The notes below the pieces were generated by a model. It had not been told where the DNA came from and searched no databases. It saw only the letters and a program-made list of their open reading frames with translations. Both the position numbers and the translations under genes were made by a program. A stretch of DNA of 49,923 nucleotides from positions 1 to 49,923 of the forward strand of contig JAFTCC010000031.1 in assembly GCA_017454915.1 (NCBI GenBank), written 5' to 3'. Origin of the DNA: Paludibacteraceae bacterium. Its GTDB lineage: Bacteria > Bacteroidota > Bacteroidia > Bacteroidales > Paludibacteraceae. Below are positions 17,485-26,114 of the stretch, piece after piece; positions within the stretch are counted from its first letter, which is position 1, and each line of letters starts with the position of its first letter.

Positions 17485-18747
17485 TTACCGCTCAACTTTC
17501 TGCCGCGGCACTGGACGGTTAAGCTGCTTGGCTGAATATGGTTTTACGTTGTCCAACTGCACGTCAACAACCTTAATCGCGCCGTCTGATTTCATGTTAA
17601 TTGTCTTTTCTTTTGTGTCCCGCATCAGGATTTTCGCCCTATAGTTACGCTCCTTGACTGTGGTACGGCCGTCCTCTGGCACGTTAAACAACTCGTTCCG
17701 CACGATGTCCACACCTATATGCTTCAGGCGAAACTTTTCTATCGCCTCAGGGTTAATATTGACGATATTAAGCCACGAAAGCATATCTTTATCCAATTTA
17801 TAGCCAAACGGAATATTGACCTCTGCCTTCAACGACTCGGCAATGCCAATCAACCCGCAGGTAGCATTGTCAATCGTGTAGTTAACTACGAGGTTAACCT
17901 TCACTATCCCTATAATATTGTGTTTTTCGGTGTATGTGAGCACCGACCTGCTGTCACTCTCTCTGCTCAACTCCCACCTCTTTGGATGCTCGGCAAACCT
18001 GCGGAAAAAATGACGCACATTACCTCCCCACAAAAAGCGGTGCACTACGGTGCCGGAGTCCATTCTTGACACAAAACTGTTAAGGCGCGCCTGGTTTTTC
18101 TTCTTCACCTTAGGAATGTTGGCATTTTCATATTTCACTTCCGCCTCTTGGTCGATGTAGCGTTTCGCCACCTCTCCCAAGACTTGTATCTCGTCGCGTC
18201 CGTCCTTGCCTTTGCCCTGAACCTCAACCACATTGCCTATCAGCTGCTCAAAAACCATCAGCTCGTTTTCCGAATACACTTTAGCATCGCTCACAATATG
18301 ATATTTAACAGGTTTGTCGGGGAAATCAATATCCATCCGCGCGTCCACCTGTTTGAGCAACTGCTGCATCGACTTGCGTTTTTGGCGACGAGTTTTAAGT
18401 GCTTTCTGTGTTTTCACGAGCTGCTCAAGCGTTATCGGCTGCTCTTTTAGATTTATGACAAGGCTGTCTTTCAGCCACTTGCGCACTTCGCGGCTTTCAA
18501 GCGCATAGCCCAAAAACGACACTTCAATATGCGATGTCCTATATTTTTCCACATCAAGTTCAAAGCGCCCGTCAATATCCGTAACAGTGCCCACAACAGG
18601 ATGCTCACGAAGATATACCGATGCGTATGGCACTGCCAAGCCTTTCTCATCAAGCACGCGACCTACCACTTTCTCTGCCCTCGCTGCCAATGCCATGACA
18701 AATCCAAGCAGTAATAATGTCAATTTTTTACATATGCTTTTTACCAT
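17485..18747 (-). CDS. Secreted protein with carboxypeptidase-regulatory-like N-terminal domain
   Basis: This 420-residue protein has a signal peptide (MVKSICKKLTLLLLGFVMALAARA). A carboxypeptidase-D regulatory-like beta-sandwich follows at about residues 25-105 (VVGRVLDEKGLAVPYASVYL and GTVTDIDGRFELDV). The remainder (residues 110-400) is mixed alpha/beta without an enzyme motif I recognise. Its middle, with FVSRMDSGTVVHRFLWGGNVRHFFRRF, resembles other Bacteroidota envelope proteins of unknown function. No TonB plug or barrel is visible. It stands alone on the minus strand. A CAAAAATA (TATTTTTG in its own direction) box at 18764-18771, shortly upstream of the start, could be its -7 element. 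Confidence 0.75.
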   Translation of the reverse strand: MVKSICKKLTLLLLGFVMALAARAEKVVGRVLDEKGLAVPYASVYLREHPVVGTVTDIDGRFELDVEKYRTSHIEVSFLGYALESREVRKWLKDSLVINLKEQPITLEQLVKTQKALKTRRQKRKSMQQLLKQVDARMDIDFPDKPVKYHIVSDAKVYSENELMVFEQLIGNVVEVQGKGKDGRDEIQVLGEVAKRYIDQEAEVKYENANIPKVKKKNQARLNSFVSRMDSGTVVHRFLWGGNVRHFFRRFAEHPKRWELSRESDSRSVLTYTEKHNIIGIVKVNLVVNYTIDNATCGLIGIAESLKAEVNIPFGYKLDKDMLSWLNIVNINPEAIEKFRLKHIGVDIVRNELFNVPEDGRTTVKERNYRAKILMRDTKEKTINMKSDGAIKVVDVQLDNVKPYSAKQLNRPVPRQKVER

Positions 18748-18752
18748 AGTTT

Positions 18753-18784
18753 TTTGCTAAATTCAAAAATAAAACGTAATTTTG
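18753..18784 (+). promoter_or_regulatory. Promoter of the kduI-kduD-DUF4861 operon
   Basis: TTTG (18753-18756) and TAATTTTG (18777-18784) are 20 bases apart, matching the Bacteroidota promoter consensus. The leader to the kduI ATG is about 95 bases. The divergent minus-strand gene starts at 18747, so this short region must also hold its promoter. Confidence 0.68.
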
Positions 18785-18884
18785 TAAAATTAAAGCACAT
18801 AAAGCGCATGAGCATAATGCTTCATAAATCGTGCCATTATCCTGTATTTGTAAAAATGAATCTAACTAATTATATACTAATACA

Positions 18885-19730
18885 ATGAAGACAAATTACG
18901 AAATTCGTTATGCGGCTCATCCCGCCGACGCCAAAAGTTACGACACCACCCGCATCCGCAAGGACTTCCTTATAGAGCGAGTTTTTGCCCCCAACGAGGT
19001 TAACATGGTTTATTCAATGTACGACCGCATGGTAGTAGGCGGCGCAATGCCTGTAGGCGAAGTCCTCAAACTTGAGGCTATAGATCCTCTCAAAGCCCCA
19101 TATTTTCTCACACGTCGTGAAATCGGCATTTACAATGTTGGCGAAGGCGAAGGCATTGTCCGCGCCGGCGATGCCGAGTTCCGCCTCGGATACAAAGAAG
19201 CCCTGTACCTCGGTTCGGGAGACCGTGAGGTTACATTCGAAAGCTGCGACAAAGCGCATCCCGCTAAATTCTATTTTAACTCCCTAACCGCACACCGCAA
19301 TTATCCCGACCGCAAAGTAACAAAAGCCGACGCTGTGGTAGCACACATGGGTTCGCTTGAAGGAAGCAATGACCGCGTCATCAACAAAATGCTCGTCAAC
19401 CAAGTGCTCCCGACCTGCCAACTCCAGATGGGAATGACAGAACTCGCTCCTGGCTCGGTATGGAACACCATGCCGGCTCATGTGCACAGCCGCAGAATGG
19501 AAGCATATTTCTACTTTGAAGTGCCAGAAGACCATGCCGTGTGCCACTTTATGGGGGAAGTTGACGAAACACGCCACCTCTGGATGAAAGGCGACCAAGC
19601 CGTGCTGTCGCCCGAATGGTCTATACACAGTGCCGCTGCCACTCACAACTACACATTCATATGGGGCATGGGAGGCGAAAACCTTGACTACGGAGATCAA
19701 GACTTCAGCCTCATAACAGACTTGAAATAA
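18885..19730 (+). CDS. kduI: 5-dehydro-4-deoxy-D-glucuronate isomerase KduI
   Basis: This 281-residue cupin enzyme converts 5-keto-4-deoxyuronate to 2,5-diketo-3-deoxygluconate. That step follows lyase cleavage of pectin or of glycosaminoglycans. The start MKTNYEIRYAAHPADAKSYDT is typical. The zinc ligands map to His199, His201 and Glu206 in HVHSRRME and to His248 in WSIHSAA, matching the His-His-Glu-His set known for the E. coli enzyme. Length and motifs are complete. kduD follows 39 bases downstream and performs the next step. Confidence 0.97.
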   Translation: MKTNYEIRYAAHPADAKSYDTTRIRKDFLIERVFAPNEVNMVYSMYDRMVVGGAMPVGEVLKLEAIDPLKAPYFLTRREIGIYNVGEGEGIVRAGDAEFRLGYKEALYLGSGDREVTFESCDKAHPAKFYFNSLTAHRNYPDRKVTKADAVVAHMGSLEGSNDRVINKMLVNQVLPTCQLQMGMTELAPGSVWNTMPAHVHSRRMEAYFYFEVPEDHAVCHFMGEVDETRHLWMKGDQAVLSPEWSIHSAAATHNYTFIWGMGGENLDYGDQDFSLITDLK

Positions 19731-19769
19731 AAAACATAAGACAAAAGATAATCAATAACAATAAAAACT

Positions 19770-20573
19770 ATGAACCAATTTCTTAATTTCTCACTTGAGG
19801 GCAAGGTAGCCCTCGTTACTGGAGCCTCATACGGCATCGGATTTGCCATCGCATCAGCTTTCGCAGAACAAGGGGCAAAAATATGCTTCAACGACATAAA
19901 ACAAGAACTCGTTGACAAAGGTCTCGCCGCATATAAAGAGAAAGGCATTGAAGCACACGGTTATGTTTGCAACGTGACAGACGAGGCAGCCGTAAACGCA
20001 CTCGTGGCACAGATTGAAAAAGAAGTAGGTCCAATCGACATCCTGGTAAACAACGCCGGCATAATCAAGCGTATTCCTATGCACGAGATGAAAGCAGAGG
20101 AGTTCCGCCAGGTGATAGACATTGACCTCAACGGCCCATTCATCGTGTCAAAAGCCGTGTTGCCAAGCATGATGGAACGCCGTCACGGCAAAATCATCAA
20201 CATCTGCTCTATGATGTCAGAACTCGGACGCGAAACAGTGTCAGCATACGCCGCTGCCAAAGGCGGACTGAAAATGCTCACGCGCAACATCTGCTCGGAA
20301 TACGGAGCCTACAACATTCAGTGCAACGGCATAGGCCCTGGCTACATCGCCACACCACAGACAGCCCCGCTGCGTGAACTGCAACCCGACGGCAGCCGCC
20401 ATCCGTTCGACAAATTCATTTGCGCCAAAACACCGGCCGGACGTTGGCTCGACCCGCAGGAACTGACCGGACCGGCAGTATTCCTTGCTTCTGAAGCATC
20501 TAATGCCGTCAACGGACATATTCTATACGTGGACGGAGGTATCCTTGCATACATCGGAAAACAACCCGAGTAA
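19770..20573 (+). CDS. kduD: 2-deoxy-D-gluconate 3-dehydrogenase / gluconate 5-dehydrogenase, KduD-type SDR
   Basis: This 267-residue short-chain dehydrogenase reduces 2,5-diketo-3-deoxygluconate to 2-keto-3-deoxygluconate, the step after KduI. It has the cofactor motif TGASYGIGFAIA near residues 18-29, the NNAG motif near 94-97, and the catalytic Tyr160-x-x-x-Lys164 in SAYAAAK with a Ser upstream. The C-terminal NGHILYVDGGILAYIG is typical of the family. The immediate kduI neighbour supports KduD over other SDR functions, although gluconate 5-dehydrogenases are close relatives. Confidence 0.93.
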   Translation: MNQFLNFSLEGKVALVTGASYGIGFAIASAFAEQGAKICFNDIKQELVDKGLAAYKEKGIEAHGYVCNVTDEAAVNALVAQIEKEVGPIDILVNNAGIIKRIPMHEMKAEEFRQVIDIDLNGPFIVSKAVLPSMMERRHGKIINICSMMSELGRETVSAYAAAKGGLKMLTRNICSEYGAYNIQCNGIGPGYIATPQTAPLRELQPDGSRHPFDKFICAKTPAGRWLDPQELTGPAVFLASEASNAVNGHILYVDGGILAYIGKQPE

Positions 20574-20676
20574 ATAAACAAAGAGCCGAATGCTAAATTA
20601 AATTGACAATTTCAATTTGGCAATTTGCGATTTTTCAGGTAAAATCATAGGCTAACGGCTAAATATAGGAAACAAA

Positions 20677-21801
20677 ATGAAAAAATTATTCACTGTTGTC
20701 ATTTGTGCACTTGTGTTGTGCGCATGCGGCAAAAAAGTAAAAACAATAACCATCACCAATCCGTGCAATTTCGACCGCAACGAAGAGGTGTTGTCACTAA
20801 ACCCCACTGAGTTGGGTCTTGATCCTGCCGGTGTACTCGTTGATGAGCAAAACAACATCCTTCCTGCACAAATAGACAGTGCATCGGGCGAATATCTCGT
20901 TCAAGTCAACGTGCCAGCCAACCGCAGCATAGACTTGCAATGGCGTGCCCTTAACAATGGCGAACAGCGCATTGAACCCGCCGCCAAAGTGTCAGCACGT
21001 TTCGTTCCTGAACGCAAAGACGACTTCGCATGGGAAAACGACTGCGCCGCATACCGCATGTACGGACCGGCTCTGGCTGAAGAGAACCCGTCAAACGGTG
21101 TGGACCTGTGGCTGAAACAAACCTCAGAACTCGTTGTTGACACATTCTACCACAACGAGCACGTAAAAGGGCAAAGCTACCACATCAACTGGGGCAAAGG
21201 CCTTGACTGCTACAAAGTCGGTCACACCCTCGGCTGCGGAGGCATAGCGCCATATTTCAGTGACAGCCTTTATGTGCAAGGTCATTACGACACCCACGAA
21301 GTGCTTTCTGCCGGTCCGCTGCGCACAGTGTTCCGCCTCGGCTACGACACTATCAAGGTCGCCGACAAGACTTTCAAGCAGAGCCTTACGGTAACTGTCT
21401 GCGCCGGAGCGCTGCTCAACAAGGCGGAAATCGTGCTTGAAGGTGCCGAACTTGAAGGACTTCAACTCGCCGCTGGCATATTCCTCCACGACAGCGTGGA
21501 CACCTACCGCGTTGACCTGCTCGACGGCACTTTGGCATACGCCGAAAACGCATTCAACGAACTTGACCGCAGCCCTGTAGGACGCAACTACACTGCTGTG
21601 ATCCTGCCTGGTGCCGCCGCAGAAGCGCAGACGCTCGGAAGCTATTGCCTGAGAAAAGACTACAAAGTGGGAGACACTCTTACCTACTACTTTGGCGGCG
21701 GTTGGAACGGATGGCTCTATCCGGAAGACAACGACTGGTTCAAAGCCGTGTCTGAAGCCAAATCTGCCATAGACCACCCGCTCATCGTCAGCGTGAAATA
21801 A
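20677..21801 (+). CDS. DUF4861 lipoprotein linked to uronate utilisation
   Basis: This 374-residue protein has a lipoprotein signal (MKKLFTVVICALVLCACGKK, Cys at residue 17). The body fits DUF4861: it starts ITITNPCNFDRNEEVLSL, has WENDCAAYRMYGPALAEENPSNGVDLWLK near residues 110-140, and YYFGGGWNGW with a terminal SAIDHPLIVSVK. DUF4861 genes occur in polysaccharide utilisation loci for uronate-containing glycans. Its exact reaction is not known to me, and the fold is expected to be galactose-mutarotase-like. It completes the operon kduI-kduD-DUF4861, closed by the terminator at 21823. Confidence 0.85.
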   Translation: MKKLFTVVICALVLCACGKKVKTITITNPCNFDRNEEVLSLNPTELGLDPAGVLVDEQNNILPAQIDSASGEYLVQVNVPANRSIDLQWRALNNGEQRIEPAAKVSARFVPERKDDFAWENDCAAYRMYGPALAEENPSNGVDLWLKQTSELVVDTFYHNEHVKGQSYHINWGKGLDCYKVGHTLGCGGIAPYFSDSLYVQGHYDTHEVLSAGPLRTVFRLGYDTIKVADKTFKQSLTVTVCAGALLNKAEIVLEGAELEGLQLAAGIFLHDSVDTYRVDLLDGTLAYAENAFNELDRSPVGRNYTAVILPGAAAEAQTLGSYCLRKDYKVGDTLTYYFGGGWNGWLYPEDNDWFKAVSEAKSAIDHPLIVSVK

Positions 21802-21822
21802 CAAAGACACATTCTATCACCA

Positions 21823-21866
21823 CACACCGCAGAATGTAATAAAACACTCTGCGGTGTGCTTTTTTC
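21823..21866 (+). terminator. Intrinsic terminator after the kdu operon
   Basis: CACACCGCAGA (21823-21833) pairs perfectly with TCTGCGGTGTG (21848-21858), an 11-bp stem, and a CTTTTTT tract follows. Confidence 0.92.
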
Positions 21867-21878
21867 AATTGTTATTTG

Positions 21879-21886
21879 TAACTTTG
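21879..21886 (+). promoter_or_regulatory. Probable -7 box for the WYL regulator gene
   Basis: TAACTTTG matches the Bacteroidota -7 consensus exactly. It lies just after the kdu terminator and about 115 bases before the WYL gene. No good -33 TTTG is visible at the right distance. Confidence 0.45.
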
Positions 21887-22000
21887 ATAGAAATAATATG
21901 CGCGCTGAACTAAAACTGCTCATTTTACACGCAGAATTCCTCACTCAATAACAACCCCGATTTGTCAGTCATTTACCCCTACATAAACTAAACCCCGCTT

Positions 22001-22909
22001 ATGACAAAGACTACTTCAGCACGAATGTTTGCGGCATACATCTGGCTTGCCGACACAATATGGTCACACGGCCCTATCTCGCGGCAGGACATAGACAGCC
22101 TATGGAGCCGCGCAAGCATCAACGACGAACATAGCTCATGCATACCAGAGCGCACCTTCCACCGCTACAAGGATGCCGTGCAGGAACTCTTCGGGATTGA
22201 AATTAGGTGCGACAAGGCGGCGGGTTCGCTCTACTACATCAACAGCGACACTATCGGCGACAGAGGAAGCATAAAACAGTGGATACTAAACCAGTTTGCG
22301 CTTGACAACACTCTGAACGTAAGCCGCGAACTGCGCGGACGCATTGTGTACGAAAACATTCCGTCTGGCATCAAGTTCCTGACGCAAATCGTTGACGCCA
22401 TGCGCGACGGGCATAAAATGCTGATGAAGCACCATAGCTTTGGAAGTTCCGAACCGCACGAATACATCATCGCGCCTTATTGCCTCAAGGTATTCAAACA
22501 ACGATGGTATGTCCTCGCCAAAATCCCGCACAGCAGACATCTGCGCATATTCTCTCTTGACAGAATAGTGGCGCTCAACACACTAACAGAAACCTTCAAG
22601 TTTCCCAAAGACTTTGACGCAGAGACTTATTTCGCACCCTACTACGGCGTCTTCAGCGGAGAATGCTACACTCCTGAATTGGTGAGGATACGCGTTACGC
22701 CAATAGGCGCCAGTTTCTTGCGCACACTCCCGCTTCATAAGACCCAGGAAGAGCCGGAGCCTAACGTGTTCACATATTTCATTGCGCCAACGCTCGATTT
22801 CATACAAGAACTGCGCACACACGGGGCAGAACTGGAAGTGCTCTCGCCACAATGGCTGCGAGAAAAGTTTGCTGACGAGGCAAGACAAACACTACATAAC
22901 TATTCATAA
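22001..22909 (+). CDS. WYL domain-containing transcriptional regulator
   Basis: This 302-residue protein has an N-terminal winged-helix-like region (residues 1-80, with ISRQDIDSLWSRASI and IPERTFHRYKDAVQELFGIEI). A WYL domain follows near residues 120-195, with YIIAPYCLKVFKQRWYVLAKIP and LRIFSLDRIVAL, and the usual C-terminal WCX extension ends it. WYL proteins bind nucleic acids or nucleotides and control phage defence and DNA-damage genes in many bacteria. The gene stands alone between two terminators, and no defence genes adjoin it here, so its target is open. Confidence 0.93.
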   Translation: MTKTTSARMFAAYIWLADTIWSHGPISRQDIDSLWSRASINDEHSSCIPERTFHRYKDAVQELFGIEIRCDKAAGSLYYINSDTIGDRGSIKQWILNQFALDNTLNVSRELRGRIVYENIPSGIKFLTQIVDAMRDGHKMLMKHHSFGSSEPHEYIIAPYCLKVFKQRWYVLAKIPHSRHLRIFSLDRIVALNTLTETFKFPKDFDAETYFAPYYGVFSGECYTPELVRIRVTPIGASFLRTLPLHKTQEEPEPNVFTYFIAPTLDFIQELRTHGAELEVLSPQWLREKFADEARQTLHNYS

Positions 22910-22938
22910 AAAAAAGCGGCTTTTAGGCCGCTTTTTTT
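22908..22938. terminator. Intrinsic terminator after the WYL gene
   Basis: AAGCGGC (22914-22920) pairs with GCCGCTT (22927-22933) around TTTTAG. An A-tract precedes it and TTTTTTT follows, so it is bidirectional. Confidence 0.9.
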
Positions 22939-22970
22939 AGATACTGACAGCATTTGGCAGTTTGATACAC

Positions 22971-22978
22971 TATTTTTG
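22971..22978 (+). promoter_or_regulatory. Probable -7 box for the HIRAN gene
   Basis: TATTTTTG fits TAnnTTTG, and the HIRAN ATG lies 60 bases further on. The nearest TTTG boxes (22953 and 22961) are closer than the ideal spacing, so the -33 element is uncertain. Confidence 0.45.
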
Positions 22979-23038
22979 CAACGTAACAAAGAAAAAGCAA
23001 AACAACAACGTTCAACAAACTAAAAAACGAACTGTCTT

Positions 23039-23416
23039 ATGTCAACACACCGTCACAATTCAAGGAGAAATCAACAACAGACCACTCCGGTTGAAAAGAA
23101 ACGTCATTTCAAGCGTTTTCACATCGCCGGTTTCGCTTACTATGAAGGCTGCGACGTGTTCCAGCAGCTCAAAATAGGCACGCGTCTCCGCTTAGTCCGC
23201 GACGCTGCTAACCGTTTCGACCCCAATGCGATAGCTATTTATTTTGGAGATGCGAAACTCGGCTTCGTGCCGGCAAGCGAGGCGGCAGAGCTGGCCATAT
23301 TCTTCGACATGGGGTATGGCAGTATGTTTGAATGCGCCATTCAAACATTAGACGCAAGCGAACACCCCGAGCACCAAGTCTGCGTAAGACTGTGCATACT
23401 AAAGAAAAGCATTTAA
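23039..23416 (+). CDS. HIRAN domain-containing protein
   Basis: This 125-residue protein has a basic, Gln/Arg-rich N-terminal tail (residues 1-25) and one HIRAN domain. The signs are FHIAGFAYYEGCDVFQQLKIGTRLRLVRDAANRFDPNAIAIYF, then LGFVPASEAAELA. The Asp-Pro-Asn-Ala-Ile segment and the LGFVP strand are the family hallmarks. HIRAN domains bind single-stranded 3' DNA ends in eukaryotic HLTF; bacterial stand-alone forms are thought to act near damaged DNA or stalled forks. It lies between its own -7 box and a terminator, so it is probably a single-gene unit. Confidence 0.9.
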   Translation: MSTHRHNSRRNQQQTTPVEKKRHFKRFHIAGFAYYEGCDVFQQLKIGTRLRLVRDAANRFDPNAIAIYFGDAKLGFVPASEAAELAIFFDMGYGSMFECAIQTLDASEHPEHQVCVRLCILKKSI

Positions 23417-23449
23417 TAAGCCAACCGATACACCTATACGATATTACCG

Positions 23450-23485
23450 CTGCCTACGCCGCTTGTTTGGCGCAGGCAGTTTTTG
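23450..23485 (+). terminator. Intrinsic terminator after the HIRAN gene
   Basis: CTGCCT-A-CGCC (23450-23460) pairs with GGCG-C-AGGCAG (23469-23479), with one mismatch, and TTTTTG follows. It lies inside the upward extension of the next open frame and so supports the later lolA start. Confidence 0.75.
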
Positions 23486-23546
23486 TTTGTGCTTTTGGCG
23501 CGGTATTTGTCTATGTCAAGAAAAAACACGAAATTTGCAGTCGGAT

Positions 23547-24173
23547 ATGAAAAGACAAATCACTACACTGATTCTAATAGCGCTCACACTACTTACATGG
23601 GCGCAGAAACCCGTTGAGGTCGTCGATGCCGTGCTAAAAAAAATGCAGGCGGGCGGCATCACTACCAACTACACACTTTCGGTTACAGAAAAAGGCAAGC
23701 CTACCCCACAGATTTTCAGGGGTAAGATGACTATGCTCGGCAGCAAGTATCTGATTGAAGCCGACGGAATGAAAATCGGTTTCAACGGCAAGACGCAATG
23801 GGCATACGCGGCTGACGACAACGAGGTTACACTCTCCGAACCAACTCAGGAAGAAATTAGCCAGATGAACCCAATTGCTTTGGTCAAGGCCTACAAACAG
23901 GCGTGCAAAATCATATTCTCGATGACAGAGAAAGACCAGAACTTCCACGTGTTGGAGTTTTACCCCAAAGATAAATTCGCCGACCTCAAATGCCTCACAA
24001 TATACGTCAACAAGACGAGCAACGTGCCGGCGCGGCTGACCATGACAACCAACTCGGGCTCGCGCACCGAGATGAAACTGGCTGGCGTGAAGACCTCGCA
24101 AAAAATCGACGCGCAGATATTTGAGTTCAAGGAGACAGCATTCCCAAATGCTGAAATCAACGACCTACGCTAA
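23547..24173 (+). CDS. LolA-like outer-membrane lipoprotein carrier
   Basis: This 208-residue periplasmic protein has a signal peptide (MKRQITTLILIALTLLTWAQ) followed by a LolA-type open beta-barrel fold. Typical segments are YTLSVTEKGKPTPQIFRGKMTMLGSKYLIEADG, IGFNGKTQWAYAADDNEVTLSEPTQEEI and FEFKETAFPNAEINDLR. LolA carries lipoproteins from the inner to the outer membrane. The Bacteroidota form is divergent, which fits this sequence. ATG 23547 is chosen because the longer frame from 23463 would run through the HIRAN terminator and lacks a signal peptide at its start. Confidence 0.85.
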   Translation: MKRQITTLILIALTLLTWAQKPVEVVDAVLKKMQAGGITTNYTLSVTEKGKPTPQIFRGKMTMLGSKYLIEADGMKIGFNGKTQWAYAADDNEVTLSEPTQEEISQMNPIALVKAYKQACKIIFSMTEKDQNFHVLEFYPKDKFADLKCLTIYVNKTSNVPARLTMTTNSGSRTEMKLAGVKTSQKIDAQIFEFKETAFPNAEINDLR

Positions 24174-24206
24174 CATTATATCCGCACTTCCACAATCAGT
24201 ATTTTA

Positions 24207-24227
24207 GGGCACGACATTGTCGTGTCC
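24207..24227. repeat. Palindrome with GACAC/GTGTC core, copy 1 (possible lolA terminator)
   Basis: GGGCACGACA (24207-24216) and TGTCGTGTCC (24218-24227) are inverted copies with one G-T wobble. A long T-run follows at 24231-24237, so it may end the lolA transcript. The core is shared with the palindrome at 24291. Confidence 0.65.
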
Positions 24228-24290
24228 ACTTTTTTTTGGGGGGGCAACAATTAAAGACAATTTCAACGCAAGGCGTGTCTTGGGTCAGCA

Positions 24291-24320
24291 TGTAGGGACA
24301 CAACATGTCGTGTCCCTACA
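24291..24320. repeat. Palindrome with GGGACAC/GTGTCCC core, copy 2
   Basis: TGTAGGGACAC (24291-24301) and GTGTCCCTACA (24310-24320) are perfect 11-bp inverted copies around AACATGTC. Most bases match the palindrome at 24207-24227, which suggests a dispersed intergenic repeat. Confidence 0.7.
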
Positions 24321-24345
24321 ATCTTAATAGGCAAATTGTAAATAA

Positions 24346-24377
24346 TTTGTCTATGTGGAGAATTTTTGCGAACTTTG
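24346..24377 (+). promoter_or_regulatory. Probable asnS promoter
   Basis: TTTG (24346-24349) and GAACTTTG (24370-24377) are 20 bases apart. The -7 box has one mismatch to TAnnTTTG. The asnS ATG lies about 30 bases further on. Confidence 0.5.
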
Positions 24378-24407
24378 CATAAACAAAAGCAATCAACCAA
24401 AATCATA

Positions 24408-25805
24408 ATGGAACGCACAGAGATTAAACAGGCGCTGGCACGCACAGACTACGGCGCAAAAATCAACGTTAAAGGCTGGGTGCGCACCCGCCGCGGCAAC
24501 AAAGCCGTATCATTCATCGCGCTTAACGACGGCTCGACAATCAAAAACATACAAATCGTAGCAGACAACGAGAAGTTTGACGAAGAAACCCTCCGCCTCG
24601 TTACCACCGGAGCCTGCATCAGTGCCACCGGCACGCTTGTGGAAAGCCTCGGCAAAGGGCAGACCGTAGAGATACAGGCCGACAGCATTGAGGTTTACGG
24701 CACTGCCGACCCTGAAACATATCCTTTGCAGAAAAAAGGCCACACGCTGGAATACCTCCGCGAGAAAGCCTACCTGCGCCCACGCACCAACACGTTCGGC
24801 GCTGTGTTCCGCATGCGCAGCCAAATGGCTATGGCTATTCACACCTACTTCCAAGAGCGCGGCTTCTTCTATTTCCACACACCGCTCATCACTGCCTCGG
24901 ACTGCGAAGGCGCCGGACAGATGTTCCAAGTTACCACGCTTAACCTCTACGACCTGAAGAAGGACAAAGACGGCAACATCGACTATAGCCGCGACTTTTT
25001 CGGCAAGCAGGCGGCACTCACGGTTTCCGGACAGCTGGAAGGTGAACTCGGAGCGTTGAGCCTCGGCAAAATATACACCTTCGGACCAACATTCCGCGCC
25101 GAGAACAGTAACACGCCACGCCACCTGTCAGAGTTCTGGATGATAGAACCCGAAATGGCGTTCTACGACCTCAACGACAACATGGCACTGGCACAGGACT
25201 TCATTCAGTACTGCGTCCGCTGGGCACTTGAGAAATGCCAAGACGACCTCGCGTTCCTCGAGCAGATGTACGACAAGGAACTGACACAGCGCCTGCGCTT
25301 CGTAGTGGAGAACGACTTCCAACGCCTGACATACACCGAGGGCATTGAAATCCTGAAAGCCGCTGCTGCAAAAGGCAAGAAGTTTGAGTTCCCCGTTGAC
25401 TGGGGCACAGACCTGCAGTCAGAGCACGAGCGCTACCTCGTTGAGGAGCACTTCAAAAAACCTGTCATACTTATCGACTATCCCAAGGAAATCAAGTCGT
25501 TCTACATGAAGCAGAACGACGACGGCAAAACCGTACGCGCAATGGACGTGCTCTTCCCGCACATCGGCGAGATAATCGGCGGCAGCGAACGCGAAGCAGA
25601 CTATGACAAACTCGCGAAACGTGCCGAAGAAATGCACGTGCCTATGAAAGACATCTGGTGGTATCTTGACACCCGCCGTTGGGGTTCTGCACCGCACAGC
25701 GGTTTCGGCCTGGGCTTTGAGCGCCTCATGCTGTTTGTCACCGGAATGCAGAACATCCGCGACGTCATTCCTTTCCCGCGCACGCCAAACAACGCCGACT
25801 TCTAA
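24408..25805 (+). CDS. asnS: Asparaginyl-tRNA synthetase
   Basis: This 465-residue class II synthetase charges tRNA-Asn. It has an N-terminal OB-fold anticodon-binding domain (residues 15-110, with [24 protein letters not shown]). Class II motif 2 [22 protein letters not shown] is near residue 230, and motif 3 [15 protein letters not shown] is near 440. The C-terminus is the usual [20 protein letters not shown] 24408 follows the promoter. The last 45 coding bases plus the stop lie in a 55-bp sequence that is repeated 927 bases downstream, at the far side of an inserted two-gene cassette. The gene itself is intact. Confidence 0.98.
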   Translation: MERTEIKQALARTDYGAKINVKGWVRTRRGNKAVSFIALNDGSTIKNIQIVADNEKFDEETLRLVTTGACISATGTLVESLGKGQTVEIQADSIEVYGTADPETYPLQKKGHTLEYLREKAYLRPRTNTFGAVFRMRSQMAMAIHTYFQERGFFYFHTPLITASDCEGAGQMFQVTTLNLYDLKKDKDGNIDYSRDFFGKQAALTVSGQLEGELGALSLGKIYTFGPTFRAENSNTPRHLSEFWMIEPEMAFYDLNDNMALAQDFIQYCVRWALEKCQDDLAFLEQMYDKELTQRLRFVVENDFQRLTYTEGIEILKAAAAKGKKFEFPVDWGTDLQSEHERYLVEEHFKKPVILIDYPKEIKSFYMKQNDDGKTVRAMDVLFPHIGEIIGGSEREADYDKLAKRAEEMHVPMKDIWWYLDTRRWGSAPHSGFGLGFERLMLFVTGMQNIRDVIPFPRTPNNADF

Positions 25806-25815
25806 ACTATGCGAC
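25761..25815 (+). repeat. 55-bp direct repeat, copy 1: asnS 3' end
   Basis: This copy contains the final asnS codons, the stop codon and the first seven bases of the DUF6922 gene (ATGCGAC). It matches 26688-26742 at 53 of 55 positions. The two differences are C versus A at the 16th base and C versus T at the 33rd. In copy 1 the reading frame gives the standard AsnS end, so this is the functional end. Confidence 0.9.
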
Positions 25816-26114
25816 CGGGGAGTTTCATAGAACAACTTTCGCCCATGTTGTTTTGGGATATGGACAAATCGGCCATTGACACTGAAAAAAATGCAGGTGG
25901 CCTAATTCAACGTGTGTTGGAATACGGCAATCTGAATGACTGGAAACTCACCCGCAATCACTATGGAATAGAGCGCATTGTGGAAGAGTGCAAACAACTA
26001 CGTACACTCGACCCTATGGCTCTATCTTTCGTCTGCGCTATGTCTGACACAAGAAAAGAAGACTACAGATGCTACAAACTCAGACAGTCGAACCAAGAAC
26101 ACTGGAGTTACTGA
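25809..26114 (+). CDS. DUF6922 protein, probable antitoxin partner
   Basis: This 101-residue protein matches DUF6922. LSPMLFWDMDKSAID is near residues 10-25, LIQRVLEYGNLNDWKLTRNHYG near 33-54, and EECKQLRTLDPMALSFVCAM near 60-80. The FWD-D and RVLxxG signatures are typical. These proteins are regularly encoded just before AbiEii-type nucleotidyltransferases in Bacteroidota and probably act as antitoxins. The start codon lies inside the asnS-derived repeat, 3 bases after the asnS stop, so it may be read from the asnS transcript. Its end overlaps the toxin gene by 46 bases. The role is inferred from context. Confidence 0.85.
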   Translation: MRPGSFIEQLSPMLFWDMDKSAIDTEKNAGGLIQRVLEYGNLNDWKLTRNHYGIERIVEECKQLRTLDPMALSFVCAMSDTRKEDYRCYKLRQSNQEHWSY

